This document shows, one piece after another, positions 11,171 to 22,390 of a DNA stretch of 64,000 nucleotides; within the stretch, counting starts at the first letter, position 1; the number at the start of each line of letters is the position of its first letter. Source of the DNA: Rhododendron vialii (lineage: Eukaryota > Streptophyta > Magnoliopsida > Ericales > Ericaceae); NCBI RefSeq assembly GCF_030253575.1, contig NC_080562.1, positions 26,625,352-26,689,351 of the forward strand, read 5' to 3'. Made by a program: the position numbers and the translations under genes. The notes below the pieces were generated by a model. It ran no database searches. It was not told where the DNA came from and was given only the letters and a program-made list of their open reading frames with translations.

Positions 11171-12013
11171 AAGGAAAAACAGATGATTCTTACGGTCATA
11201 ACAAATTTTTATTCAAACTCAACGACAATCAATACAAGCTCGAATAATACATAAAAACACTCAAACAACATATAAAGAGAGGTAGAATTTCCTACCTCGA
11301 GTATCCGAACCAAAATCGAAGAGATGGAGCAAGTCCTAGCTTCCGGAATCCCAAACCAAGCAAAATACACCAAACCTGGCTCGATTCAACACAATACGAG
11401 CTCGAATATGCAAGTAGGCGATGGAGTTGAAGTAAATTGTTGTGGGTTTTGAGTGATTGGATGAGTTTTTGGGTGAACAAGAGAGAGATCGAGAGAGAGA
11501 GCCGAGAGATGGGATGAGAATGGAAATAAAAAAAGAAAAACACTTCCCAGGAGATATACACGACACACACACATGCACACATGCACTAATTACACTAAGA
11601 CCCAAGAGTCTTATATTCTTGCACATTGGACCACCTCAATCACATTCTTGACATTTTCATTTTCATTTTCTTTTATTAACATTAAAAATAAATAAGAAAA
11701 TTTACGGGTCTCTACATAAGGCAACTTCAAACTCAAAAATTATGTGTTTACGCAAATAATTTTTCTACCACTACGGATCTTGTTTGATAGATCTCATTGA
11801 GATCTTTAATACGGTACAAAAAAAATTGAACTTTTTTTTTTCATTTGCATTATTTTTGAGTTTGAAAATGTGAAAGGAACTTTTTATTTGAATTTTGTGG
11901 AATGACCCTTCTTATTTTTGAATGAGAAGTGGCAAAATAAGTACTTATTTTTTAAGAAGGTTTCCGGAACGGAGCCTGAGTATAATACATATCCTCTATG
12001 TTTGCTTTTTTCT

Positions 12014-12581
12014 AGGGCTGCAAAAACTCGGCTCAACTAGGACTCGTTCAAGCTCGACTCGAACTATAAATGAGCAAGTTTGAACCAAATATCTCAGCTC
12101 GTTTGGAAAATGAGCCAAGCTCGAGCCACTAAGAGCTCAGCTCGAAGAGCTCGCTAGCCAAGCCATGACTACTATATTTAATTTAATGTGCCAAGTGCTG
12201 CTAGCATAAGTTAAATGCTAGTGAAAGCCCAATCAACGCACGAGAGAGGGAAGTGAGAGCATTTATAGCGCAAAAAATACCTCGTGGCTAACGGGTCTTT
12301 GGGTTTTCGATGTAGGACAAGCAAAAGTAAAGACAAAATGAAAAGTTCCTCAATCGAATTAGCCCACATCGAAAGTTTTAATCTGGTACACAGAGAATCT
12401 TTTACTTCTTTCAGCAAGCCTTTGCTTCTTTAAGCCATTTCCCATTCAAAAGCTCGAGCTGAGATATAAAATCTTGAACTGAGCTCAAACCATCTTGTAG
12501 TAGCTCGTTTCAAGCTCAAGCTGACCTCTTTTCTAGCGAGCCAAGCTCGAGTAATCTAAAGCTCGACTCGGCTACCCTACC
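12014..12581. mobile_element. GAGCTCGA-rich inverted-repeat element
   Basis: Both ends are packed with AGCTCGAG/CTCGACTCG motifs in opposite orientation: ACTCGGCTC and AGCTCGACTCGAAC on the left, GCTCGAGTAATC and GCTCGACTCGGCTACCC on the right. A non-repetitive middle of about 250 bp lies between. This arrangement is common in plant Mutator-like MITEs with subterminal repeats. No clear target duplication was found. Confidence 0.55.
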
Positions 12582-13140
12582 TACAATCTGGTCCCTTTTC
12601 TTCGCATGCTTTCGAAACCCCCATTTAAAGGAGCAGCGGCAAGGGTCGAATGATTGTATAACTTCTAAATGAGTGAAATTGTCTTCTTACCCAATTAGCC
12701 ATTGACCAAACCTATTTGAATTGGACCACTAGGCTCTAAAAAAAATTGACCCGATTACCTGACCTGTTTCCGGACCCATTTTCTTGCATGCGATTCGTCA
12801 AAAATTACATATACGAATTCATCACTTAGATTTACCAAAGTTAAGGGTTTAGAATTTCTAGGCAAGTCATCAGAGATTACAGAAGGAATCCTAGGCCTCC
12901 TTTCCAGGATGAGATCACCCTAATCAAAATCGCGAGTTTAATGACATGAGAAAACGAAGATGAAAAATCAATAAATGCAATCAAGAATCAAAATTAGGTA
13001 TACCTCTACATCAGTAAGAATATTTGCAAGATCACTATTAGTTGAGTCATCAGAATTCGCAAATATCTTCACTCTCAAAATCGCGAGTTTAATGACATGA
13101 GAAAACGAAGATGAAAAATCAACAAATGCAATCAAGAGTC
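12582..13140. other. no gene seen; short internal duplication
   Basis: The only structure noticed is a direct repeat containing AAATCGCGAGTTTAATGACA, at about 12,928-13,010 and 13,078-13,140. Confidence 0.5.
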
Positions 13141-13149
13141 AGAATTCCA

Positions 13150-14525
13150 AGGTTGTTTGTGATATTTTGGGGTTTGTGTTCAATGGGGTATTGTCCATGC
13201 TTATTGGCATGGCTGAGTGCGAAGAGGCAGCCTCTGGTATTCGATTTGAAGGTCTAACACAGGGATTCAGCCCTATTCATAATTTTGGTTTTTCAACAAA
13301 AGGGTTTGTATCTGAAATGATTCCTAAAATTGAGTCTGGAAATCCAAAGAAGTCTGTCTCTACGGTTCCCCTCACAATGAGTCTCAGAGAGAGGAGCAAA
13401 ATTCAAATAAGTCTTGAGGAGAATGGGTTTAAATTTCCCAGTATAGTGCATCTACCTCTTGCATCTGCTGTGGGCATTAGTTTCTTGAACCAAATATTAT
13501 TTCCCAACATATCCGAAAGAAAAATTGCCCTATTTGTCAATTATTGGAACTTGTGTGGAAGTTTCAGTGGTTTTGTATTAGTACCATTTAGTTAAACTCT
13601 TAGGACAGTTCTATGATAGAGATCTTATTGCATCTGAGAGTGGGAATATTTTCTTACTTGGCTTTTTTGATGTGGTTGATAAGCTCTTCGCAAAGTGTGG
13701 AACGGAGAAAATTGACTTTGTTTTTGTAGAAGTAAAGCTTGAAAACCCTGAATTTAGGCTGTTTTTAGAAGGAAATTTTGGAAAGGAAAAAATTTCGGTT
13801 TTAAGGTTATCAGTGCTAGCTGTCAGAGCTGTGATTATATGCTGCAATTTGTTAAAGGCTGTAGATGACTATAAGCCATGGGGTGATACCGAGGTACTTC
13901 TAAGTTCATTATCTTATTCCCTGATCTTCAAGGTTTTTTGATGCAGCTTGTAATGTGTATTTCTAATGTTATATGTGAAAGTTTTTGAGATTATAAGACT
14001 TTGTTGTCACACGGACTTGGATGGAGTTTGTCGATGTTGTTCGATGGTGGACGACATCTTTGACGCAAGGGATTATCTGAGGGATGGAACCCCTCGGTAT
14101 CCTAATTGGATTGAGAAGACAATAGAAAGTTATTCTTGGAGACTCTCTCTTTCTTGCATGAGGTCCATCCGTGGATAAAGGAGAGGTCTTAGAAGATGAC
14201 AAGTTGTATAGTCTTTATCTTATCTTTCTAACTAAGTGTGAAGATGGGGAGCAGTGAATGACGAAGTTTCTTGGAATAACTGTATAACATGCCAAAGTTT
14301 AGTTTGCTCCACTTGTCACTCCTACCCTAGAACTCAATGTGCTTATTGCATGTTCAATGTATTGTTATTTTATTTAGGTTCTCTTAGTTCTTAAATAGTT
14401 TGGCTTGATTTTTATCCACTAATGTGTTTTTATTGTTTGGCTTGTAGTGTACAAAAAGCGGTTCAGTTTGGGCTGAGGGAGGCCCCACTTCTATCTTTGA
14501 TCGTACTGAGGTTGATGATGCTTTT
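13150..14525 (+). pseudogene. remains of an unidentified protein-coding gene
   Basis: Several adjacent open segments are too long for chance but lie in different frames. 13,167-13,592 has MAECEEAASGIRFEGLTQGF; the second, at about 13,600-13,940, contains LIASESGNIFLLGFFDVVDK; 14,040-14,178 has MVDDIFDARDYLRDGTPRYP. A final segment after acceptor GGCTTGTAG at 14,448 reads TKSGSVWAEGGPTSIFDRTE and stops at about 14,540. I do not recognise the family. The frame changes and stops suggest decay, though unrecognised introns could explain part of it. Confidence 0.35.
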
Positions 14526-14968
14526 TCGGATGATGCGTGAGCTTTGATGATGTTGCTAGGATGTGTGAGTTTTACTGTATAAACTTTGATAATTGATAAC
14601 TGGAAGCATCAATAGTCATAGGTTTCGTACTGTTTCTCTCATTGTTTTGGCCTTCGGATCATGTTAGGTTCCTCACCGTGTTTTCATATTTCCTTCAAGT
14701 ATTTTCCTTTAGTTGCATGGCCCCTGTATTTTGGTGCTAAATGAGTTCTTGCTGTCTCGATGGCACTCTTCAAGAGTTGTTCAATTAGTGTCCAAACTGA
14801 TGATAAAAGATGACTTCACATGATGGGGCATGGCTCACTAGTTCTCATTTCTGAAATTCATATACGTTTGTTTAGAGTTATTGTGATCAAACTTTAGTCT
14901 GCAAACATAGATTGTGCTTAGTTATGAATCATATGTTCTTCAACTTCATATTGGCCTTTTGATAGCAG

Positions 14969-16019
14969 AAATGTGGTTATATTCCTTCTTCAAATATTGA
15001 TCTACATTATGCTCCCTGTAGCACCCATAAAATATATTCTATAAATTAGAGGAATTAAATTACTTTGTCTGGAGTTGTTTTATTGAGATAAAGATAAATT
15101 TTAAAACTAGTAGTTAATGTGCATGTGAGTAGCAACGTGTAGACTCTAATAAGAAGACTTTGAAGCTGGTTACTCATGAAGGATTTGTACACGTGGTGTT
15201 AATAGGATAGGACTTGGTTTTAATGGACTTATGAGCAAGATTTTCAATTATTAGTAAAATGCTTTAGAGAAAAGAAAAAAAAACAAACTAAGGGTGCTTC
15301 AGAGAGAGCCGAGAGGAACATGGGCTCTTGTTTTGTGAGATTTTGGACGACGTTTTTTGAAGGTGGGATTGTATCTGATGGCAAGGCGATTTGAGGGTGA
15401 CTGTGAGATACATGTTTCTTGCACAATATTAATATTGGGTTCTTGTTGGTTGTGTTATGTGCGGTGACTGTATGTCATGGAACTGTTTGGTATGTGACGA
15501 GGTGACTAGGCTAATAAGCTATGTCAAAAGACAAGTTGGCCAATGGGCTATGGTGAGGCTAGTGAGGTGGTACATCACCCGTCTTATACTGAGGAGGACC
15601 TGATATGTGGTTCCATTTATGTGGAATATGTTATATTCGTGGTTGGTGTTAATACGTGGTGGTTGATGTTGTGCTGTTTATTTGGTGTTGATATTGTACA
15701 TGTTATTATGTCTCACACACTCCTGGGGTCCTTTTGGACTCCAGCTTGCAGGTTGGTTAGTGGGTCAGGTGCCGGTGGTACGAGCTTGTCTAAGTTGCTG
15801 CGAGAATGGGTTGTTGTTTATTTACTTTAAAGATAGTTGTAAATTGTATAGTTTTTGGAATAAAGGACAAATTGTGGTCTTTTTAATATCATGGTGCTTG
15901 AGGATCAGGGTTGTTACACTCCCTGCTCCCGGAATCTAGAAAAATGTAAAGTTTGTGGCGATGTGATTCCTAGAAAATTTGCTGAGGAACATTTCTTGAG
16001 CATACATGCTCCGATATGA
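14969..16019 (+). pseudogene. TRAF-type zinc-finger protein exon, split by a solo LTR
   Basis: After acceptor TTTGATAGCAG an exon starts at 14,969 and encodes KCGYIPSSNIDLHYAP up to 15,016. It resumes at 15,924 with CSRNLEKCKVCGDVIPRKFA, then EEHFLSIHAPI and TGA at 16,017-16,019. This matches the N-terminal zinc-finger module of plant TRAF-type/XAF1-like proteins, in which Cys pairs alternate with His (C..C, H..C, C..C, H..H). Between the two parts sits a 902 bp solo LTR with a CTCCC duplication, whose removal restores a continuous frame. The stop after HAP is early, because family members continue with more Cys/His fingers. No first exon or later fingers were found, so this is a truncated copy hit by an LTR element. 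Confidence 0.7.
15017..15918. mobile_element. solo LTR, 902 bp, TSD CTCCC
   Basis: It begins TGTAGCACCC and ends GGGTTGTTACA (TG...CA) with a perfect CTCCC duplication at 15,012-15,016 and 15,919-15,923. There is no internal domain. It lies inside a zinc-finger exon. The reading frames at 15,543-15,939 belong to the LTR and are not genes. Confidence 0.88.
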
Positions 16020-17985
16020 ATTAATTTGACAAAATGTTACATAGTAAAATCATGTACTGCACATCTACCTGGGAACAAACACAACCTTGGATTTCTTCCA
16101 CAATCCTTTTAACCACAACAGATGAATCTCCACCAATCTTCTTGAAAAGTGTCTTTTCCTCCATATGTAATGCATAGAATTAGCAATGCAGAACTTTTAC
16201 ATTGACTTCCTCGTAGACTTCCCTTGGAATTAATGCTGTATAAACATTTTGAACAAACAGATTTCCAGAATTGAAGAGCATAGGAACATTAAAAAAAACT
16301 GGTGTCCATGGGATTCAATCCCTCCAAAACAACACACAATACCGCAAAAGGCAGCATTTTTTTCATGTAGTTTGAGTCGAGCTGATCCTTGGGTTCATAC
16401 TTTATATAAGCTCCCATTTAGTTTAATGGTTCTCAAGGTGGTCTCCCGGCCATAGAGAAAAAGAATTCTTGCGATAGATTCCCCATAATTCAATCACTCT
16501 ATTCCAAGTCAATAACATTGCCATTCTGTTTCTTTCTACAGGAAAGAAAGGGAAGACATTACCGACATATGGTCACTATTAGTGGTTCAATCTCCTCCGA
16601 ATTTTGTTAAGCAATGCATTCCAGCCTGGCGAGTTCTTTGGACACAGGAGCTAAATGATTTTAATAATTGGCCATGACATGGAGTGTGCCGGGTTTGCTC
16701 ATTCCCATGATGTTTAGTGATCAAGCAATTTTGGCCTCATGTTTAAGCTTGTCCTCTCTACAATTAGAGTACATTGCTGCCATTACCATGGGCGAACACA
16801 CTCACTTGGACATTTTTTTGTACTGATTGGATCAACCTTCTTTTGCAGATACAGAAGACTCAAAGGCTTCAACTTTTCCAGCTTAATTGCTTCATTAGGT
16901 CCCAAATTATAGAACCTTCCTAACATCTCTGCTTTTGGTGGATTACATGTCCCCTACACGAAGTTTACTGGCAGCTCATAATTTTCATGGAAGGCCTTCT
17001 CAATTTCACCCCATTGAGGAGTTACGTCCCCAGCTGCCCCTTCATAGTCTTTGGCACTTTGCCTCTTTGGTTTTTAGCTCTGGCTTTTGTTGGCTTAGAC
17101 TTCTAGCCGTGGTTAATCTACCAGTAAATTGTTACACATTATGCGTGTAATTACATAGTGACTAAAAAGAGTTTTTTGAATGCTTCTTGGTTCTCAAAAT
17201 AGAGAAGATCAAGAACATTAAGTTCTGATGGCAATTTTTTTTTGTAAGCGAAAACTCTGAAAGCTTACTTACGTTCTCTGATCCGAAGGTTAAGTGGCAT
17301 GCTTCCTTTATTTTCCCATGGATTTTGATCATGATTGACAGAAAATCAAATTAATTCTAGTGCCATATAAGTTCAAATATATTCTTCAATATTTAAAAAA
17401 CTACTACTCCAAGGGTACAGGTCCTTACCTTATACTTGGTGGCGGGTGATAAAAACTTCTCACCAACAGAACACAATTCATTCAGTAAAAAAATGGAGAT
17501 TCAGACGATGCAATGCAAATTGCATCGGAAAGTTTGGGACCATTGAATACAGATTGTTGTGGGTAGGGGGTGTAACCGTTCAAATTGTGTTCTTTCCAAT
17601 CATTCTATGTAAGCAAACAGTTATCTTAGATAGATCGAACTCTTAAAGTGTAAAATAAATAATGTGTAAGGAGGATTTATGAATGATAAAGATTTGATTC
17701 AATGATAAAATTGTGCCAAAAATTATATTTGTGCTCTCCCTTTATATATTAAGGACCTGTTTGGCCTAACTTGTTACACTTTTTCATCTTGAGGTATTAT
17801 GTAGTTCATGCTCTCTTTTTTTAATCTTGAAATTATTAGCTTATGAAGTTCATGCTTGCTCGCACTTAAGAAAACAAACTTACTTCCGTTTGCATAAACC
17901 TAAACGTGTCAAATTAATGTTACGAAGAGTGATACTAAAAAGGTCACTTGATTAGAATCTCAGCTTTGATCACACGATTGGTAGG
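16020..17985. other. no gene seen
   Basis: About 2 kb with only short, interrupted frames on both strands. Some segments (16,249-16,455 and 16,935-17,150 on +, and their - strand counterparts) look like decayed coding DNA but match nothing I recognise. Confidence 0.45.
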
Positions 17986-18183
17986 CAGGAGAAATTTTTT
18001 TAGTGCCGAGCAGGCACCACGTGGTGCTCAAGCAGTGCATCTCAACCGTCCATTCTGGTTTTTGGACAGTTCGAATTTGGAGAGAGAAAAGGAGAGAGAG
18101 AATTTCAATTTGGACTATCCAACACAATTTTGAACGGCATGAATGTGCTGCTCCGTAGCCATCCGGCACTGAAAATTTCTCAG
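17986..18183. mobile_element. MITE of about 195 bp with GAGAAATTTT...AGTGCCG ends
   Basis: The left end GAGAAATTTTTTTAGTGCCG is mirrored by CGGCACTGAAAATTTCTC. Inside lie GTCCATTCTGGTTTTTGGAC, a GA-rich patch and no coding sequence. The flanks GTAGGCAG and GTAAGCAA might be a degenerate target duplication, which would suit a hAT or Mutator-like MITE. Confidence 0.7.
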
Positions 18184-18847
18184 TAAGCAAGGATGCGAGA
18201 AGGGAAAGCCTTAATTACATGGCAAACTTGAACTCAAATATCGCATCCTGGCAATAATCGTAGTTAGGTGCCGTTCTAGTTTTTCTTAAAGTTACTTTTT
18301 TTTTTTTGCAAAAATAATGCTTGTTCCAGATCTCTGAACCCTCATTTTTTTCCAAAAATCTTCGACCAAAACGACATCGTGTTGATCCCTGTTCCCCACA
18401 GCTGCCCGAGTGAAATGACAATACTGCCCCTGCCCTTGCCCTTGCCCTATTTTCATCTCCCAGGGCTTCCGCTGTACGCCATTTTCATCTCCGCAGCCCT
18501 CCCTCTCCCTCTTTCCAGAAGTCGCCCTCCATCTCCCCCTCTCCGCCCTCCCTCCCTCTCCCCCTCTCCAGAAGTCGGAACGCGCTGGGAAGAACTCCTA
18601 TTTCCAACCTCATCTGCGTTGAAGTAACAACGGGTCGGGAAGAACACGAAGAAGAAAGGTCTGATTCCAGATCCGCAGGTATCGATATTGCTGTTCTTTT
18701 ATATAAAAAAGTGTAAGCTATACCTCAAAATTGTAACTGAGAACGGCTGGGTTAAAATTCATGGAATATGATAGAGTTCAACACTCTGCATTTGATTTGA
18801 ACTTTTGACTCGGGGTAAATGATATTCTGGGGTTGTCGTACTGGTAT

Positions 18848-18979
18848 TTAGGGGTAGACGCAGATGTGGACGTTAGTGTAGCCGTGGTCGAGGAGGGTTC
18901 GGACCAGCCACGTGCCGATGAAGCCGTTGGCGCCGGTCACGCACACAAATGGCTTACTGTTGGATGTCTTTTCCACCAT
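18848..18979 (-). pseudogene. captured first-exon fragment of an NAD(P)-binding reductase (SDR, CCR/DFR-like)
   Basis: Read on the - strand from an ATG at 18,979, this encodes [20 protein letters not shown] followed by [20 protein letters not shown] and ends VYP-stop. TGANGFIG is the glycine-rich TGxxGxxG motif of the Rossmann fold. Placed right at the N-terminus with a beta strand before it and helix after, it is typical of extended SDRs of the cinnamoyl-CoA reductase / dihydroflavonol reductase group. Only about 43 of some 320 residues are present. The local GC content is higher than the flanks. It lies upstream of the Harbinger ORFs, opposite in orientation, and may be a captured gene piece or an old local duplicate. 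Confidence 0.7.
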
Positions 18980-19144
18980 GTTTTTTAATCGGCGTCAATT
19001 ACTGGTTAGTAGTTAACTGAGCTTGAACCTGCAAGGTTATAAGATTCGACCCCGATCACGTGCCGCTGTCGTGCTAGTTGTTTCAGTTTCTATCTATTCA
19101 TAGTAATAGGTATCAACTGTCTAGGAAAGTAGTGTTCTCATCAA

Positions 19145-19520
19145 ACATGCGTTTTTCGGGCGGATAAGGTTTTGAGATAGGGAAAGAAGTAAAGTTAAAG
19201 AATTGAGCGTTTCTCAGACGGATAATATTTTGAGATAAGAAAGAAATCAAATTAAGGAGTTGATAGGATAGAATAAGAGAAAAGGACTTGGTTTGTTTGA
19301 TAATTGATATGAACGGATAAGACGTATAAGGTTTTCAGATAATAAAGAAGGAAAGTCTTTTTTTGTTATTCGTTAAACTTAATTTACTCTAACGAGAAGG
19401 GAAGTTAAAGATGTTGATATGATAGAACGAGAAAGTAATTAAGAAAAAGGATAAGACTTGGTTTGTTTGGAAGTTGATACGAAAAGATAAGATAGATGGA
19501 TAATGAAGTAATGTAACAAA
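19145..19520. repeat. degenerate tandem repeat
   Basis: Loose repeats of a GGATAAG(A/G)-TTTTGAGATA-AAAGAA...AAGGACTTGGTTTGTTTG theme recur about every 60-130 bp. No coding sequence is present. It may be the subterminal region of the transposon to the right. Confidence 0.45.
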
Positions 19521-20947
19521 CTACTTGGTTGTTCTTGTTCCTATATAACTCTGGTAGTGTTCATTTTTCGTTTATTGTCTATTCAAATTTAACAATCACA
19601 TAACATTGGGCCTTCTCGACATTGTGATGAGACATCATTCGGTTTGAAAGTTAATGTACTTTTTCAAAATGGAGGATATGGTGATTACCTGTATAAAATG
19701 GGAAGGAACGATTGTATCGGAAATTTACTAAGAATTCCTACTAACTTTGAAGAAATTCTCAGATTATAATTTTAATGTTTGGTTTCAGAAAATCAGTAAT
19801 GTTACCTGTAATGGAGAGAAGGTAGATGATTTCTGCGTTCAGAGGACTTCTGCTTACAGAAGTCAAACAGATACCCATATAGCGGAACTAACTGTTCGAG
19901 AAACTTCGGATTTTGCTGCTAGAAGACTTTAGGTGGTGGCGGAGGATTTTCAGGTTTGTTGCTCTAATTGACAAACCAAAAGTTTATATAGATTCCATAG
20001 TGGTTCAGTAGTCTACAATTAGATTTTGGAGGGAATGTAATGTCTCTCATCAACACTGCAATATCTCGTCATTTAGCAAATGCGAGTTCTTTGTGTTTGT
20101 AGATTTGGTATCTTCCTTGCTGCATTTGTCAAACAGTACCATATTTGCATAATTTATTATCAAGATATGTGTTCATTTTAGTCAATGCCAGAGAGTTTGA
20201 TAACTTGTTGGCAGCGCCTTTATAAGGCGTGCCCATAGGCAAAAGGGCTAGAATTTAACTATGGCAAAGTTTTTCCAACAGTCATTTACAAATTCCACTT
20301 TCCATCGTTTAGGATTAAATCTAGCCATAGTTTTCTCTTTCGTACAGCTATCTTGTTAGAAGACTCACTAGTCACTCCCGCGATTCGAACGTGCGGTGCT
20401 GGTAATGAACCAGAGAATTTCCTCTGATTCAAGAGTGACTTTTTTACCCTAGTTTGATCCACCGAACCTACTCCAGCATGACGTGACTCATTACACTTCT
20501 GGTTTTAGACTAAGGTCAAAACACTTTGTTTTGACTCTCACATTTTGAGTAAGCAATTTCTAACACATATGTCACTTTGGTTTCATTTGTGATATATTGT
20601 TTCAATGTTCATTCTTCTGGTAGTTATGCTATGGTCACAGTTTTTTTTTTTTCGTAGTTGAAGGATCCGTTTATTGTGAAGAAAATGTTGCATATGGAAT
20701 CCAATGCTTCCCCTAAATGAGCCACAACTAACATCCTGTACAACAGCTTCATTTTCCTCATCAAAATTATATTCCATTAACATGTACAAAAATGTTATGA
20801 AGAATCACCTATTGAGGAGTAAGGTTTCAAGATCCATTGTGTGTTGCATTCAGCTCATGTTTGCACCTTTTAGGTACTGCCCTTTTCCCCCTTATTAACT
20901 ATGTACTTGCTTTTGTGGTGCCTGTTTTTGCTTTGTCTTAAATGCAG

Positions 20948-21379
20948 CGAAATAGCCATGTTGCAAAGTTCAAAGACAAAGGTTTGGAACATGAGGGCCT
21001 TATGGACCGTGTCTTTCACGATGTTACGACCATGGGAAATGAAGCTATCTTTCCTGGTGAGGGGATTGAAGAAATTGCGGAGAGATCCGGTGAATCGGAT
21101 GGAATGCGAGGTCATGGTGGGTCGTTCCCACAATCCCAAGAGCAGTACCAAACTCCGGTCGGCAAGGGTAAAGATCCAATAGGCCAAACCTCAATAGTGG
21201 GCGGGTCGTATTCCTTGCGGAAGCGTAAGTTTAGCGATGCCCAGGAGGCAATGTCCGCATCCTTTGCCGAATCAATTGACTATTTCAAGTCCACCCCAAG
21301 TATAGTCATTAATCGATCTGGAACATGGGGCATCGATAACGCAATACAAAAACTGGACACATTCCCTTCCCTTTTTTGA
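20948..21379 (+). pseudogene. PIF/Harbinger ORF1 (Myb/SANT-like protein), C-terminal exon
   Basis: After acceptor TTAAATGCAG the frame reads HVAKFKDKGLEHEGLMDRVF and, further on, SYSLRKRKFSDAQEAMSASF, ending at a stop at 21,377-21,379. The first motif resembles the post-SANT segment of plant Myb/SANT-like transposon proteins, which partner the Harbinger transposase. The expected N-terminal trihelix/SANT domain is not found upstream, so the gene is incomplete or decayed. It precedes the transposase by about 1 kb, the usual ORF1-ORF2 order. Confidence 0.6.
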
Positions 21380-22390
21380 AGTAGAGGGTCAAAATGTTGA
21401 ATTTCACAGCTGAGCTTCTTGTCTTTTTGAGAGACAACAACATAAAATAGATATTTTCTGCGAGCAGAAAAATTTGACCAATGCTATTCAATGGCTCTGT
21501 GATGAGCACAGCTTGGCGGAGGAGAGGTATTACATGACTCCCCTGAATCAACACAGAGGCCTTCAACCTCCCCCATTCCCTCATGTTTCGGACAATGCTG
21601 ATATTTAGGTGTTTCAAAGCCACGGAAAACTGTTTCATACCTTGCTTCTTACTGTCGTGCACTTTTAAATTTCCTACCGATTATGCATTTGTTGTTGGTG
21701 TTTGGTCGTGATGAGTGTTGGAACGAAATTTTATTTGACTTGTTCATATGTCGTGTCCTACGTAGTGCTTAAAACTCGCTGTTATGACATTCCCGAATCT
21801 GTCTTGGCATATTCACTAGTGATTTCTCTTTATACTACTCTGTTTTGATGCAGTTGGTGCTTGTAGTTGCTTGTCTGTTGTTGCATTTGTAGTTGCTTGT
21901 CTGTTGTTGCATTTGTAGTTGTGTTGCAAGGTAGGGTCTGTTCTAGTTATGTTTTGGTTGGTTTTGTAGGTGTATGCCCCTCTAGTCTTGTTTATGTGCT
22001 TGGGTTTTCTTCATATGTTCCATACTCAAGTTTGGCATCACAAGGATTTTTTCGTGATGCATCTGATGGAACGTGGTAATCAAAACCGGTGTGTGAGTTT
22101 CCTGCTTCTCCAAAACCGGTCTGTAAGAGTTTATTTCGTGAAGTTCATTTTTTCACATACAAAAAATGCTAGTGAACACTTTTTTACAATGAATTGCCCA
22201 ACAAACAAAAAAGTTGGAGGCATGTAACCAGGTTTCTTCCAATCTCAAATCATAACACAGATAATAGTTGGTCAATGGGACATTGAAGGTTTGTTTCACG
22301 ACAACACTTTTTCACAAAATTTCATGAAGATTACCACGTTTAACATTTGTAAGTTGTAACCAATTACATGAATTTTTCTCGTAGGGAAGT

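Larger units (their letters stand above)
10027..11716. mobile_element. solo LTR, 1,690 bp, TSD TAAGG
   Basis: The segment begins TGTCACATCC and ends GTCTCTACA, that is TG...CA. It is flanked by perfect 5 bp repeats TAAGG (10022-10026 and 11717-11721). The host sequence resumes exactly, as shown by alignment with the intact related MITE at 32,357-33,108. There is no primer-binding site, gag or pol, so it is a solo LTR left by recombination between the two LTRs of a long-LTR element. Short reading frames inside it (for example at 11,292-11,651) are not genes. Confidence 0.9.
9546..11976. mobile_element. PIF/Harbinger-type MITE, split by a solo LTR
   Basis: The two halves, 9546-10026 and 11717-11976, together form one element of about 736 bp matching the copy at 32,357-33,108 in reverse orientation. 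It ends GAGCCCGTTTTAGAAACG on the left and CCGGAACGGAGCC on the right, flanked by TGA on both sides, a variant of the usual TTA. The left half contains a GC-rich imperfect palindrome centred near 9800, with GGTGTTTGATCCAAGCACCC and its mirror on the other arm. No transposase is encoded. Confidence 0.85.

Noticed and set aside
15543..15939. Overlapping + strand frames of 95 and 85 codons
   Set aside because: They lie wholly inside the 902 bp solo LTR and match no domain.
18379..18627. 82-codon Pro/Leu-rich frame
   Set aside because: A CCCT/CTC-rich stretch that is open in several frames; more likely a leader or promoter-proximal region than a protein.
20360..20440. TTCGAAC-containing segment resembling a tRNA T-loop on the - strand
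   Set aside because: CCCGCGATTCGAACGTGCGG recalls a T-arm, but no acceptor stem, anticodon arm or D-arm of the right spacing can be drawn around it.
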